Shown: one piece after another, positions 12,658 to 24,039 of the stretch | How positions within the stretch are numbered: position 1 is the stretch's first letter | How the letters are laid out: the number at the start of each line of letters is the position of its first letter | The notes under the pieces: model-generated | Told to the model about the DNA's origin: nothing | The model's input: only the letters and a program-made list of their open reading frames with translations | Databases searched by the model: none | Position numbers and translations under genes: made by a program | Origin: Dioscorea cayenensis subsp. rotundata | Lineage: Eukaryota; Streptophyta; Magnoliopsida; Dioscoreales; Dioscoreaceae | Length of the DNA stretch: 64,000 nucleotides | NCBI RefSeq assembly: GCF_009730915.1 | Contig: NC_052483.1 | Location: forward strand, 124,001 to 188,000 | Reading direction: 5' to 3'

Positions 12658-14589
12658 ATGCTTCTGAAGATTTCCTTCTGGGCTCTCCTTATGAAACTTG
12701 CACTCTCAGCTACTGATGAGTCTTTACATTCAATGGGTTCAGGGATGTGAACCTTAGCATGGATGGTTTGGCAGGAATCACATCTGATGGTTTGCTGAGA
12801 CTATCCAATGCTACCATGCATGCCAATGGCCATGCTTTTTTCCCTGTTCCACTGAGATTCAAAAGATCTTGGGCAGAAAATGTATTCTCTTTCTCTACCA
12901 CATTTGTCTTTGCCATTTTTCCTGAACACCCATTGCTTGGTACCTCTGGGTTTACTTTTGTTCTTTCACCTTCCAAAGACTTCACCCAAGCCTCAGAAAA
13001 TTATTTTCTTGGCCTCTTCAATAGGACAAACAATGGAAATGCATCCAATCACATCTTGGCTGTTGAGTTTGACACATGGTATAGCCCCTGAAGTAAAAAG
13101 ACATTGATAACAACCATGTCGGCATTGACATAAATAGTGTTATATCAAACAAGTCGCACCATGCAGGTTTTACATCTGATGATGATGGTAAATTTCAGAA
13201 CCTAATCCTTTTGAGTAGTGAGCCAATGCAAGTGTGGATAGATTATGATGGTATAGATATGCAGTTCAATGTAACATTAGCTCCCCTATGGACACCTAAG
13301 CCCAAGACTGCTCTCCTTTCTTCCACCATTAATCTCTCAAGCATTATTTTGCACCATATGTACGTGGGTTTCTCTGCTTCTGTAGGGACTAGTTATTCAT
13401 ACCATTACATACTTGGTTGGAGCTTTTAAGATGAATGGTATTAATGCTCCTGATCTTGATCTATCGAGCCTCCCTCCACTCCTCCTAAAAATTTAACATC
13501 GTTGGAGAAGCATGATAAGATTCTCTCACTATGGCTGCCCTTGGCTATTTCGTTATTTGTTCTGATAAATGCTGTAGGTGTGATAGTTATGGTGTTGAGG
13601 AAGAAAAAGTTCTCAGAATTCCATGAAGACTGGGAGCTAGAATTTGAGTCCAACAGATTCTTCTTATGAACAATTATACAAGGCAACCGGAGGTTTCAAT
13701 GACGAGTATCTTCTTGGTATTGGAGGTTTTGGTAGGGTCTATAGGGGAGTCTTACCAGCTTCTAAAGTGGAAGTTGCAGTTAAAAATCTCCCATGAATCT
13801 AAGCAAGGAGTTAGGGGAGTTTGTGGCAGAGATTGTGAGCCTTGGTAAACTCCGACACCGGAATGTGGTCCAGCTCTTGGGGTACAGCAGGCGCAAAGGG
13901 GAGCTAATCTAGTCTATGAATACATGCCAAATGGGAGCCTTGATAATTTTCTATTCAACCAAGGCAAACCCACTCTTAATTGGAGTATGAGATTTCAGAT
14001 AATCAAGGGTGTGTCATCTGGTCTTCAGTATTTACATGAAGGTTGGGACCAGGTTGTGATTCATAGAGACATTAAGGCCAGCAATGTGTTGCTAGACAGT
14101 GATATGAATGGGAGGCTAGGTGATTTTGGACTTGCTAGATTATATGAACATGGTGCTGCTCCTCAGACCACCAATGTGGTTGGAACTCTGGGTTTTCTGG
14201 CACCTGAGCTTGCTAGAGCTTGCAAGGTTACAACCAGCAGTGATGTCTTTGCCTTTGGAGCTTTCCTACTTGAGGTTGCTTGTGGCAGGAGGGCTGTAGA
14301 GCCAAATAAACAAGAGATGGAACAGGTTTTGGTGGACTGGGTGTTTGCGAATTGGAAAAAGGGTATGATACATGAAACAAGGGACCCAAGATTGGGTGAG
14401 GACTATGTGTTGCAGGAATTGGAATTGGTTTTGAAACTTGGATTGTTTTGTTCACATCCTTTGCCTTCAGCCAGGCCAAGTATGAGACAAGTTACACAGA
14501 TCTTAAATGAAGTTGCACCACTTCCCCCACTGCTTCCTTATCAATGTCATTTTAGTGGTATTGATTCACAGTTGTATAAACCTGAATGA
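12658..14589 (+). pseudogene. L-type lectin receptor kinase with multiple frame breaks
   Basis: An extracellular legume-lectin domain linked to an intracellular Ser/Thr kinase, a plasma-membrane receptor type. The likely start at 12658 gives a hydrophobic leader. Lectin blocks follow in shifted frames: GFRDVNLSMDGLAGIT, LAVEFDTWYSP and GFSASVGTSYSYHYILGWSF. A membrane segment lies near 13530-13600 (LAISLFVLINAVGVIVMVL). The kinase has [30 protein letters not shown] and an APE equivalent in GTLGFLAPELA. The frame from 13924 to the stop at 14589 is intact for 221 residues. Upstream I count about nine one-base indels, most in homopolymers (near 13087, 13098, 13425, 13485, 13660, 13785, 13815 and 13909). 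No intron is needed, as is usual in this family. It is either a pseudogene or an error-rich assembly of a live gene. Confidence 0.8.
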
Positions 14590-14837
14590 TCAGAGATTGT
14601 GGTTTTGTGGCGATTGCCAGAACTGCATTCTTTTCTGAAAGTATTTTATGCATCCTTTTTTCAATTACTCTGTTTTCATGACTAATATAGTCTCTGAGGC
14701 TTGGTGGTGGCTCCCCATGAGAAAAATTTGAATATTATTTTTAAATAAAAATATATCTAATATTAAAAGACTGCTTTGCTCAAATGTTTGTTGTATTTTG
14801 TTTCAGTATTTGTTGCCTCAGCCGTTTCTTCTTTTTA

Positions 14838-14872
14838 ATAAATTTACGATTTATCCACTTTTATTCAAATAT
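14838..14872 (+). repeat. LINE 3'-tail signature
   Basis: It reads AATAAATTTACGATTTATCC followed by ACTTTTATT, a diverged copy of the shared tail motif. Confidence 0.45.
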
Positions 14873-14979
14873 TAAAGATAAAAATAACATTAATTATTTT
14901 AAAATATTAATTTAAATTTCATCATATAACATCCAAACTAATTAGTCATGATTCTAATAAGACTCTAATACATCCTATT

Positions 14980-14984
14980 ATATT

Positions 14985-15047
<63 letters not shown>
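14980..15047. repeat. (TTA)n and (TA)n microsatellite
   Basis: About six TTA units run into about 23 TA units. Confidence 0.95.
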
Positions 15048-15050
<3 letters not shown>

Positions 15051-15316
15051 TAATCACAAATTTTGGGTCATCGATCTAGTATTGTTTTGGCATCTAAAAA
15101 GGATTGAAGCAGTAGATGAACCAACTAGATTTCTAGAAACGTAATCTTCGACAAATCCAACGACTTCGACCACCACCAACACCGACACCGACGAGGGGTT
15201 TCAATGCAAAGCATATGCTTGACTTCTGTCAGAAGATCCGCTGGTGACCTATGCGGTCACCTCTTTTCTCGGGCCGTGCCTCCACCAATGGCTTCATGGG
15301 GGCTCGGGCGAGCGTG

Positions 15317-15347
<31 letters not shown>

Positions 15348-15613
15348 GATCTCCAAGTGTCCTCTGTAGGGTCCATAAAAAGCAGAGGAGCTCATCCCTC
15401 AGCATCCTTCACGGCGCGATAACAACATTACCTCTCAACCCCCCAATCCCAATCTCTATCCCATCCGAACCGACCAAGTATCCAACCGCCGCTAGTCAGA
15501 GAGTAGAGGTCCCCTAACGGATGGAGGAAGCAGCAGCGGCTTCACATCGCTGTGGTTTTATTTCGTATCCTCGATCTGAGGGTGAGGTGTTAATATTATA
15601 CCGCTTATTTTTA

Positions 15614-15695
15614 GGAAAAATTACTGCTCACCCTCGTAATTTTCAAAACTTCCCAAAAACCCCCTACTACTTTTTACACACCCCGGATGACCCTT
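15614..15695 (+). repeat. MULE left terminal inverted repeat
   Basis: It runs GGAAAAATTAC...CCCTCGTAATTTTC...CCCAAAAACCCCC and aligns, with gaps, to the reverse complement of 24040-24122. Confidence 0.65.
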
Positions 15696-16070
15696 CCGTT
15701 AGTGTTTAACTTCCCTTTATCCCCTACCGCTCACTTCAAATGGGTCAATGTTGTGAAATCCCATTTTGGCCTTGAAAAATGGTGGGAAAGGAAAAGCGCC
15801 CAAATAACATCATGTTCAACCTCAAGGGCTTTCGCTTGGTTTCCGATGACAATGCCAAGGAGTAGCATTACATCTTGTTGTTCTCCTCATTATCATACCC
15901 GAAATATATAAATCTGTTTCTCAAAGCAATGAAATTGATTTCCATCGGATCGTCAAGTGCACTTCATCTTCAAACGAGTCAGAGTCGATTTTTATCGTCG
16001 AGGCACAAAGATGTGCCATTGTCGCCTCTCTCGTTTATGGTTGTAAAGTTGTATTACGGCTGAGAAGAAC

Positions 16071-16235
16071 TATTGTTTAAATAATGTTTAACTATTTGCT
16101 ATTATCCGTTTAAATATATTACTAATATGTTTAATAATTGTCATATCCGTTTAATACTTGCCATCTCCGTTTAACATTATCTTTACATGTATAACTATTA
16201 ATATTAATGTGTAAATTATCAAAGTCTCTGCGTAA
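16071..16235 (+). repeat. 20-bp periodic GTTTAA array, block A
   Basis: GTTTAA cores or their decayed versions start at 16075, 16086, 16108, 16129, 16149, 16169, 16189 and 16209. The last four steps are exactly 20 bp. Best units read TCCGTTTAA plus 11 variable bases. Confidence 0.85.
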
Positions 16236-16481
16236 AACGGAGATCTTTTTCGTTTGATCCTGAATTGTTAGGCGGTGGCAGAGGCGGTGCAGAGGTTATG
16301 GTATCCCGCGCATAAAAAAATTAATGCGTCATTAATTCTATGCACGTAGACTATAAATATCCGAACACCCGCTCGTTCTCATCGATCGATATCGGCCATC
16401 AGGCGTTTAACTTTTTCTCGGATATGAAGAGTCGACCGCTTGTGGAATTCACACCATAAATAACCAGGAAGAACCCTCCCC

Positions 16482-16586
16482 ATGGACAACCACTCCTCGT
16501 CGTCCTCATCATCCTCGTCCTCCTCCTCCTCCTCGTCCTCCTCTTCCCATGGACAACCACTCTATCTCGAAAAGGATGTTTCGTGA
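16482..16586 (+). CDS. Short polyserine open frame in MULE leader
   Basis: A 34-codon frame encodes Met-Asp-Asn-His, then 18 consecutive serines, then HGQPLYLEKDVS and a stop. The serine run comes from mixed TCN codons (TCC, TCG, TCA and one TCT), so it is not a pure trinucleotide repeat. The words coding MDNH and HGQP share the bases CCATGGACAACCACTC, repeated at each end of the run, which suggests slippage or a duplication. It lies about 1 kb upstream of the transposase homology and could be an N-terminal exon or a leader ORF. Function unknown. Confidence 0.3.
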   Translation: MDNHSSSSSSSSSSSSSSSSSSHGQPLYLEKDVS

Positions 16587-16849
16587 ACTTTCTTCCTTAT
16601 CTTGAGAATCATAGCGCAATCACGCAACAAGTTAAACTATCTTTTCTGCCAGTCGAAAATGCTCTCATAATTGCCTGAATGCAGAGGATTCTTCAACGGT
16701 GGATGACGGGTAAGCAATTAAGCGAGCATTTCGACTTGGGTAAGAAAAGAAAGTTTTCACGTATTTCGTGATTGCGGAGGATTCTCTAGAGGAGGGAGAT
16801 CAGGAAACATCCTTTAAGGCGGGGTTGATATTTATCACTTGAGACTTTC

Positions 16850-16985
16850 TCATTACTGTTTAAGAACATTACGTCGAGTAGTACAACTATTATGTTCGTG
16901 TTTAACTATCGGGATCTTCGCTTAAGTCCCGAGCGATGACACATTGATTAATAGTCGTTTTTCATGAATGTGTTTGTTTAACCTT
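16850..16985 (+). repeat. 20-bp periodic GTTTAA array, block B
   Basis: Cores occur at about 16858, 16881, 16900, 16920 and 16976, with degenerate intermediates near 16941 and 16957. Spacing is close to 20 bp. Confidence 0.65.
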
Positions 16986-17338
16986 TTTTTAATGTTGATG
17001 CGTTGTAGCGGGTTCAAGTTGATCGCATGTTATGCAGACCCGCTGTGAGCATTCGAATGTCATGGACACTTGTTTCGTTATCATGCGGTCGAGTCGTGAG
17101 TGATCAAAGTCCGAGAGGGCGTTGTAAATGTTGTAAATCTTTTATAAATAAAAGCGAAACAAGCTTTATTTGAATGTGAACTTACGAAATTTAAACACTC
17201 CATCTTCAAATGTGCTATAGTTGATCTTGTCGTCGGGAGCAGGAAAATGTGCCATCGCTTTGAATCCTAATAAAAAGCGAGTTTTTACTCGTTGTAAGTT
17301 CTTTCTCTTTTTAATTGTTCCGAGTTATCTGGGGTCAT

Positions 17339-17470
17339 TAGTGTTTAAATATGTCCGTCACTAGTTAAAATCTTGTACTAGTCGTTTACGTTATTAGTTA
17401 ACTGCTTAGGTATTTAATTTAACGTTTAAATATTGTCATTATCACTTAAACATTATATTCTCCGCTTAAC
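17339..17470 (+). repeat. 20-bp periodic GTTTAA array, block C
   Basis: Cores or variants (GTTTAA, GTTAAA, GTTTAC, GCTTAG, GTTTAA, CTTAAA, GCTTAA) start at 17343, 17364, 17384, 17404, 17424, 17444 and 17464. The phase is almost perfectly 20 bp. Confidence 0.85.
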
Positions 17471-17479
17471 ATATTGATC

Positions 17480-19515
17480 TTTTCATTCGATCGAAGTGTT
17501 GGCGGGGAATTGAGATTCGCGAGTGCTCAGCTCATTCCATGGTGACCTTGACAGCGTGGGATGTCTTCCTTCCTCGTCGGATCGTTCAAAGTGCGTCGTT
17601 GGATATTGGACAACGTTTTGTGACTGTCGAACATTTCGAGGGATGTACTTTCAAATCATGCAGATCAAAAAGGAATTTTGACTTCAAATTCATAAAGAAT
17701 GAAAAACATCGGGTGACTGTGGAATGCGCTGCCGATGGTTGTCATTGACGCCTTCATGCATCAAAAGAGTATAACAAAAATACTTTCAGAATCAAAACAA
17801 TCAACCCGTCACACACTGCGGTGGTGGCGTAGGTTCGACGTCGCATCCGAAAGCGTCCAAAATGGGTTAGCGCATGCGAGTGATTGAAGCTCAGGGGACC
17901 GTCCCTTGTACTAAGGCCATCAACATTCGGAAGGACATGTTGCGGGAACATGGTGTCCACATACCATACAAGCGAGCTTGGTTGGGAAAAGAGCATGCCC
18001 GGTGGTCCTCGACTGGCAGTGACATCTTCACCACGATCTGCTTTGCTTTGGTATGTGGATAAGGTGGGTCGAGACAAATCCGTAGCGCTGCGATCGTGGA
18101 AATAGACGGTGATCGCTTTTTAAAGCGTGCATTCTTTTCTTTCAGTGACGTGTATTGTGGGATTCGAGAGGGGCTTGCGGTGCTCTGTTTTCTCGATGGT
18201 ACCCACCTCCTTGGAAAATATCGGGGTACACTACTGGGTGCCACAGGGAAAGATGGAAACAATGGTTTTTTCCACGTCGCCTTCGGTATAGTCGACAACG
18301 AGACCGATGCCAATTGGACTTGGTTCATATCTAAGTTAGGCGATGCCTTATACGAGGATGGAGATTATCATGAGATAATTACCTTCGTTTCGGACAGTCG
18401 AGGGCCCAGTGAGCGCGATTGCAGAGTCTTCCCTTCTTCGCCACATGCATACTGTCTTTGACATTTGGAGGCCAATTTTATGAAAGCCAATGTCAGACTT
18501 GGGAAGGCATTGAGGGAGGAGTGCTCGGTCTATATGCTTCCGCATGCGTGGAGCATCCACTCGCTAAAGATTTCGATGATACGAGTGAATGAATCTGCAG
18601 CCACATCACCGAAAGCTCATCACTAGTTGATTAATAAATCGGATATGGCACATTGGTCGAGATTATCCGTTCGGGAGGTGATCGTTGAGGGTGAGATGTA
18701 TTCAAAGCGTCGTGAGTCGTTCAATGCTTGGATCAAGGAAGCTTGTCATTTTTACAGCGTGTGAAAATGGTCGACTCTATAAGATCTGCAGAATGTTGGT
18801 TTACACTTAACATTTAGTGTTACCCTTTAAACATTCTCAATCTTTGTTTAATTAAACTTTTTCCGACTTTTAAATATTAATCCTTTCGTTTAAATATTTA
18901 CAATAATGTTTAACCATGTTTACTAATTATTTAACCATCAACGTCTTTGTTTAACCTTATTTGCAGGGTTCAAGTTGATGCGCATGTTATGTAACCGGCG
19001 TGAACAAGCGAACAAATGGGAGACCCTATTTATGCCCCGACATACATTCGAAGGTAGAGATTATTGTTGAGGGACGGACGAAATCTTCGTGTTGGTCGTT
19101 GTGTGCGATGATCGTTACTGAGTGATCGACCGGTCGCGACAACTCGTGGATCTCGCCATCGAACTTGTTCATGTCGAAGGTGGCAAGTTTATGGTATCCC
19201 TCGCGAAACACGCTGCGAGCAATAATGCGCAGCGCAGCACCAACGTACATCGATTTATTAGCCGTACTTTCACCGTCGACAATTACTAAATCGGGCGTAC
19301 AAGGAAGCTATATTCCCCATACCCGACGATGGCAGCCTTCGAGCTGAAATCGTGAGCTTCGTTTCATGATCACATTTGTGAGAAGGCACCAGGGCGGCCT
19401 AGACGAAAAGAGGATCGAGTCGCAGCGTTTGATGTCCGCGAGTTACATTGGCATTACCGCCATGGATCCGATCGCAGTCGTGAGATCTTGTAATGAAACC
19501 GTCGCCGACTAGGCA
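17480..19515 (+). pseudogene. MULE transposase (MURA type), frame-broken
   Basis: It catalyses cut-and-paste movement of Mutator-like elements. The first homologous exon (about 17482-18080) has the N-terminal MuDR/FLYWCH-like Cys-His region: VECAADGC, then HASKEYNKNTFRIK and HTC. Next comes the DDE catalytic core, with LDGTHLLGKYRG, GATGKDGNNGFFHVAFGIVD, ETDANWTWF, FVSD, a C-x2-H (AYCLRHLEANF) and ESFNAWIKEA. After an intron with array D, about 18966-19515 holds a SWIM-type zinc finger region (DLAIE...AASNNAQ, FTVDNY) and a final zinc knuckle region (RRSCNETVAD-like) ending near 19510. Each block is recognisable but reading needs many one-base shifts, so this copy cannot make the protein as written. 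Confidence 0.75.
18795..18960 (+). repeat. 20-21-bp periodic GTTTAA array, block D (intron)
   Basis: Cores start at 18825, 18846, 18867, 18888, 18908, 18929 and 18949. The array ends at a TTGCAG that looks like a splice acceptor before the SWIM-region exon, so it lies in an intron. Confidence 0.85.
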
Positions 19516-19574
19516 TAGTAAAATAAAGCCGAGCGATGATGCGGAAACATTGTGTATTGATGGGCAACTTTCTA

Positions 19575-19760
19575 TATTTAAACTCTTACTCTTTCTACAA
19601 AGAATTGAATGTATTTAAGCAGAGACATTGTTATTTTAAAGCGGATACATCTGTAATTTGAAACATTTCAACGCGATGTTTAAAAGCGATATATAGTATA
19701 TTTAAACAATGAAAGTAAAATGTACACAATTAGAACGTAAATTAAACAATGAAATGAAAG
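19575..19760 (-). repeat. 20-22-bp periodic GTTTAA array, block E
   Basis: On the plus strand the cores read TTTAAAC or TTAAGC at about 19583, 19619, 19641, 19664, 19685, 19707 and 19747. Units such as TTAAAGCGGA are in minus orientation, matching the adjacent protease gene. Confidence 0.65.
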
Positions 19761-20734
19761 CAGAATGGAATTTAACCCGCTTTTACAATTCAAAACAAAC
19801 AAAAATTTACATTAAGATATACAAGTCATGCTCTTGAACACGAAAACAATGAATTGAATTTGTCGAGTTACATTCGAAAACAAAATTGACATTCGGGATA
19901 TACGGGACATGTTCTTTCAAAACAAAAATTTAACCCGCTTGTGACGACCCCCTTTGTCATCGGATCGCCAGCCGCCTCCCTCCTTAAGTATGCGGGTAAC
20001 ATACCTGTAATCCGAGGTAAGGAACGCCCTGCATCTGCGGTGGTAGAACTTCTCACCCCAAAGTAATTGCTCGATAAACCGCATGACGTAGACGGCGCAA
20101 TCGACGCTTCCTTGTTTTTGGGCGTGGGGTTTCTATGTGCGCACGAGTGGGTACTTTGCTCGTCGCCGACTGCTGAACTCCATATCGACACAAATGTCGA
20201 ATAGATTCCGACTGTCGAGATATGCAAGTCGAGATTAGAATACCGATTTAAATACCAAACATGATATTAATCGGACATAATTAAAGAACTTACCATGTCC
20301 AACGCGTCCTTATCGTAGCCCCGGACATAGAAGAATAATGCCTGTATTCTTGTTTATCATTGTCCAAGACGACGACATGGAAGTGGTCATTCATGATTAT
20401 CGGGAGGATGACAATTTGAACTTCATGCAGTTTTCATGACGACGATCCCCGATCATAGCCATAATTGTGTCATATGCGTCGTCACCCGCTTTGACATAAA
20501 GCAGTAGTGAGCGATGCGGTGATGAGGCGCACTTCTTGTAAGGATATCGGCTCTTTGCTTTCGACTACTTTTTGTATTATGACATCGAAAAGCGTCCATC
20601 ACATCATCGAGTGACCATCTCCTTCCCCTCAGCGGCGTGTATAATTTGTCGCGATGGAGTCGAGCGAGTGTCGTTCTTCCACGACGATAGCTCGAGGTTA
20701 AAGCGATAACGGATATAATAAGACCATATTGTAA

Positions 20735-20880
20735 ATATTTAAATGATATTATCAATTGTTACATGATATTATATATAATTAAAGCGTTAAGTAGACAAAT
20801 TAAATGATAACATAAAGGTATTAAACACTATTAGGTAATAGTTAAACACTATAATAAAAAACCTTTAAACAATATCATAA
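20735..20880 (-). repeat. 20-23-bp periodic GTTTAA array, block F
   Basis: Cores at about 20744, 20764, 20784, 20805, 20826, 20847 and 20870, read as TTAAAC or decayed forms on the plus strand. They lie just before a CTTACC that is a splice donor on the minus strand. Confidence 0.75.
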
Positions 20881-22159
20881 AAAACTTTACACTTACCGAG
20901 TCCATGAGAGCGATTGAGGAAGATCCTCATCAACTCCTCGCTCAGTATTTGTTAAAACGACTCGAGGCCAACCCATTTCTTCTTCTTCGAATAAAAAGCT
21001 TTCCCGAGTCAGTCAGTCCAATTTTTGATTGGCCTTGATCATCTCTCTCGTTGCTCGATCGGGGTCTTCGGCGACATCTTCCTTCGATCGCGGGGGACGA
21101 TGGCGACAAACGATCAACCGAAGACACATCCTTACATGGTTGTTTTTGTTGTGGGATTGTGTCCGGCTCGATGCTGGACGACGGCAGCGATAGACATCAA
21201 CCGCGACTACATCCTTACATGGTTCTTGTTGTGGTGGAATTGTGTCCTCGCTTGGGTCTGCTGATCGCCGGCCACTTACCACGGCCACGACAACGGATTC
21301 GACGATCTTCTCAACCGTGGCCATGACAACAGCATCATTTGGAGACACACCCTTAACTTGTTCTTGATCTTCAGGGATTGTGTCCATCTTTGATGCCGCA
21401 ATCTCGGCAGCCGGTTCCACCGGGTCGAGGATTTCATCGAGAAGAGAGTCAGCGACCTTTCCTCAGCAGCGAGCGGCCACATCATCTACGATGTCCTTCT
21501 CAACAACAGCATCAGCCGCCGATGGTGTTGCTATTGTTTCATCGTCAGCCGGCGGTGGAGACAGAGGCGATTGTTCTCCTCTTTTTCGCAAGTCTCTTGA
21601 ATGTGGCCGCCTTGGAATGACCTTCCCGATGATATCAGTGATCAGTCCAAATTCCGATGCCTCGTTCGTCGGTGCTTCGATTCTTTCGAGGATGGCGCAG
21701 ACCCGGGCTTGTGAAACGCCCTTCCAGTGCCTAACACGAGCGACAAGCGAGGAAACTTCGGTCATCAATATCTCGCATGTATCGCAGTAAGAGTTGCGGT
21801 GACATCTTCGCCCTAATGTCACCGGTGAGGGCTGCCACTCGGTCGGAGGGGCCGCCATGGTCGGGGCTGCCCAGCAATCGGGGGCATCGCTGTCGTGGTA
21901 GGGGGTTGTTGCGATCGCCGGTAGGGGAGGGCTTCTCCGGCGTCGAGGAATGCGTCGCGTGGTGGGCTGGAAGTAGGAGAACGACGTCCAGTCAGCGCAC
22001 GATAGAGTCTGCCTCTCATCCTCGCCTTCGAGCAAGTGGTTCCGGAGCAATGGCATCCATCCGCTCGGTTGGCCCCAACAAATATTTCTTCTTCAAACGA
22101 TTCACGGAACCAGCTCGAAACTAACATATGTAAAACCAAACAATTTCAAAGAAATCATT

Positions 22160-22340
22160 CATTTTAAACTATAAAAATTATATTTAAACAGAATGTTTAT
22201 ATATTTAAACGTTATAGAATATAATTAAACGGAGAACAAAATATTTAAACCAGTATGAATAAGTTTTAAACGGTAAATACTAAAGTTAAACGGCTAAATA
22301 AAAATGTTTAAACATTAAATACTTATGTTAAACATCTGTC
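22160..22340 (-). repeat. 20-bp periodic GTTTAA array, block G
   Basis: This is the cleanest block. TTAAAC ends at 22169, 22189, 22210, 22230, 22250, 22271, 22291, 22313 and 22333, that is nine units with steps of 20-22 bp. Several units continue as TTAAACGG or TTAAACGGAG, the reverse complement of the CCGTTTAA of block A. Confidence 0.9.
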
Positions 22341-23227
22341 CATGATTTATTACCTCTTTTTCCATCGAGCGATGACAAAGCTCGTTTCTACCGTCGCTTG
22401 TTTCCGGTAAGTACTTTTCACCGTAGCACAAGATCCTCGGATCTTGCCGAAACGGACTTTCTTCCCTCGTTCCTGTCACTCGTAAAACCCGGGACGTTAA
22501 GCGCGACCGAGCAACCCTTAATGTACCACTGTGTGGTCTTCTTCCCTGCGCATCTATCTTGCACTCGAGGCGGTCCTTGTGGAATATCCTCCATAAGCCA
22601 CTTGCAGTCGTCTCGCGCCCATGCGTATCGCCCCATGGTCGGTAGATCATCGACGTAATCAACGATCCGGTTCGAACCGAGCATGATGTATTTGGGAAGA
22701 GGATCGTCCCCATGAGGTACACCATCGGAGTTTGACAAAATTATCTTCTTCTCCCTCCGTCGAACAAGTTGCACCAGAGTGCTCTTGATGGAGTCTCCTG
22801 TGTCTCGTAGGGTCTTTGATAGATACCGTCCTTCGAACGCCGACCGGTTTTTCTTCTTCGAAAGACCACTCGCGTCGCCATCGCAACGCTGACCAAGAAC
22901 GAGTAGCCCACATCTTGAGGTCCGAAACTCAGCAGAGCTTTCCCGATCCCCGAATTTATTGGTGCGACCATTGTACCTTTGCAAAAGAGAATCAAGAAGG
23001 GTCCTCTCTTGGTATATAGCTTCCAGCTCAGTGAACGCTTCAAACGGTGTCCTTCGAATAATCTCCCGATGTCGAGGGTCATGTTATCTTTCAATTCGAC
23101 TAAGGTCTCCACAACCGGTGTCAAATAGCATCGCCCATTAACTAGGTTGGCCGCCATAATCACAAGCTCACGACAATAACAACACATTCAACATGCAGAT
23201 TGACAAAAGTTTAGCGGAAATATAAGG

Positions 23228-23398
23228 TTTTTAAACGGTAAAACTCTCGCTTATTAAACGAGATATAACATGTTAAACAGAGACCCATTTTTAACGGAGA
23301 CGAGAATACTTAAACAGAGACAACAAATTTTAAACTGATAACATCTCATTTCTTAAACGTCAACCTCCTTTGTAAAACTGCAACCATATCAAACAAAA
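23228..23398 (-). repeat. 20-bp periodic GTTTAA array, block H
   Basis: AAAC cores at 23236, 23259, 23278, 23295, 23315, 23335, 23358, 23378 and about 23394, with TTAAACAGAGA-like units in minus orientation. It lies upstream (5') of the protease gene. Confidence 0.8.
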
Positions 23399-24039
23399 GG
23401 GGAAATGTACATTATAAATATTACACAAATCATAACAATCGAAAAAAACTATTTCGATAGTGTATACATCGAAAATGCAAAAACAAAACAAAACCCCACC
23501 GAGAAATCTCCCTCAGAGACTAACAAAACCCCAGATGAAATCCCCTCGGACTAACAAAACCCCATCGAGAAATCCCCTGCAGACTTCAATATCTTCCAAC
23601 AAAAAGCAGGGAGCACAAAACAAAACCGAAAAAATCTTTCTTTTCAGAATGAGCAGCTAACATAAAACCATACTCAATACCTTAGATTTCAAACTCGATG
23701 AAATGCCAACTAGTTGCGTGGGGACTTCTCCTTTGAGATACCGTGGAAAGGGAAAAGTCGATGAAATGCCAATTACGGAGGCTTCACGCAGAGACAACTT
23801 CGGAGACAGCTTCGGAAATGGAAAAGCTGAAGACGTGAGTTGAGAAAAAGCAAGTAAAAGGCTCTAATAAATTCGTCTCTCGGGTTACCCTACGGAAAAC
23901 CGCCCACTTCCTCTCAAATCGCCGAGATGGTCGCAGTGACCACGACTCCCCATGCAAGGGCATTTTCGTCCAAAAATTTGAAACTCACTCCGCTCACATC
24001 CGCTATGGGGTTTGGGGGTTTGAAAAATATAGAGTTTAA

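Larger units (their letters stand above)
14590..15613. other. Intergenic between lectin kinase and MULE
   Basis: It contains a LINE-tail signature at 14838-14870, (TTA)n then (TA)n at about 14980-15047 and an (AAC)n run at about 15318-15346. A GC-richer patch at 15170-15600 has an open frame at 15251-15517 (88 residues, with a Thr run from the AAC repeat). I recognise no product; the patch could be a 5' exon cut off by the MULE insertion. Confidence 0.4.
19868..23187 (-). pseudogene. ULP1-like C48 protease gene of the MULE, frame-broken
   Basis: C48 proteases cleave SUMO or related modifiers. MULE-borne ULP genes are a known transposon-amplified family with unproved function. Reading leftwards: about 23187-22340 contains MAANLVNGRCYLTPVVETLVELKDN and, further on, an ACEI/DUF1985-like segment (YIKGCSVALNVPGF). 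About 22140-20940 is charged and low in conservation. About 20755-20280 gives GRRWSLDDVMDAF and then NDHFHVVVLDNDKQ, with the catalytic His. About 20130-19930 gives IDCAVYVMRFIEQLLWGEKF, with the catalytic Cys in the usual D-C-x-V/I-x-V-M setting. The segments sit in different frames and are separated by arrays F, G and H, which look like introns. As read it is non-functional. Confidence 0.65.

Noticed and set aside
16990..17060. GGTTCAAGTTG resembling a tRNA T-arm
   Set aside because: No acceptor stem, D-arm or anticodon arm can be built around it; it is part of a duplicated MULE exon segment.
17884..22984. Many 60-197 codon open frames within 17.8-23.2 kb
   Set aside because: Most are shadows or shifted frames of the broken transposase and ULP-like genes in a CpG-rich element; only segments with family motifs were kept.
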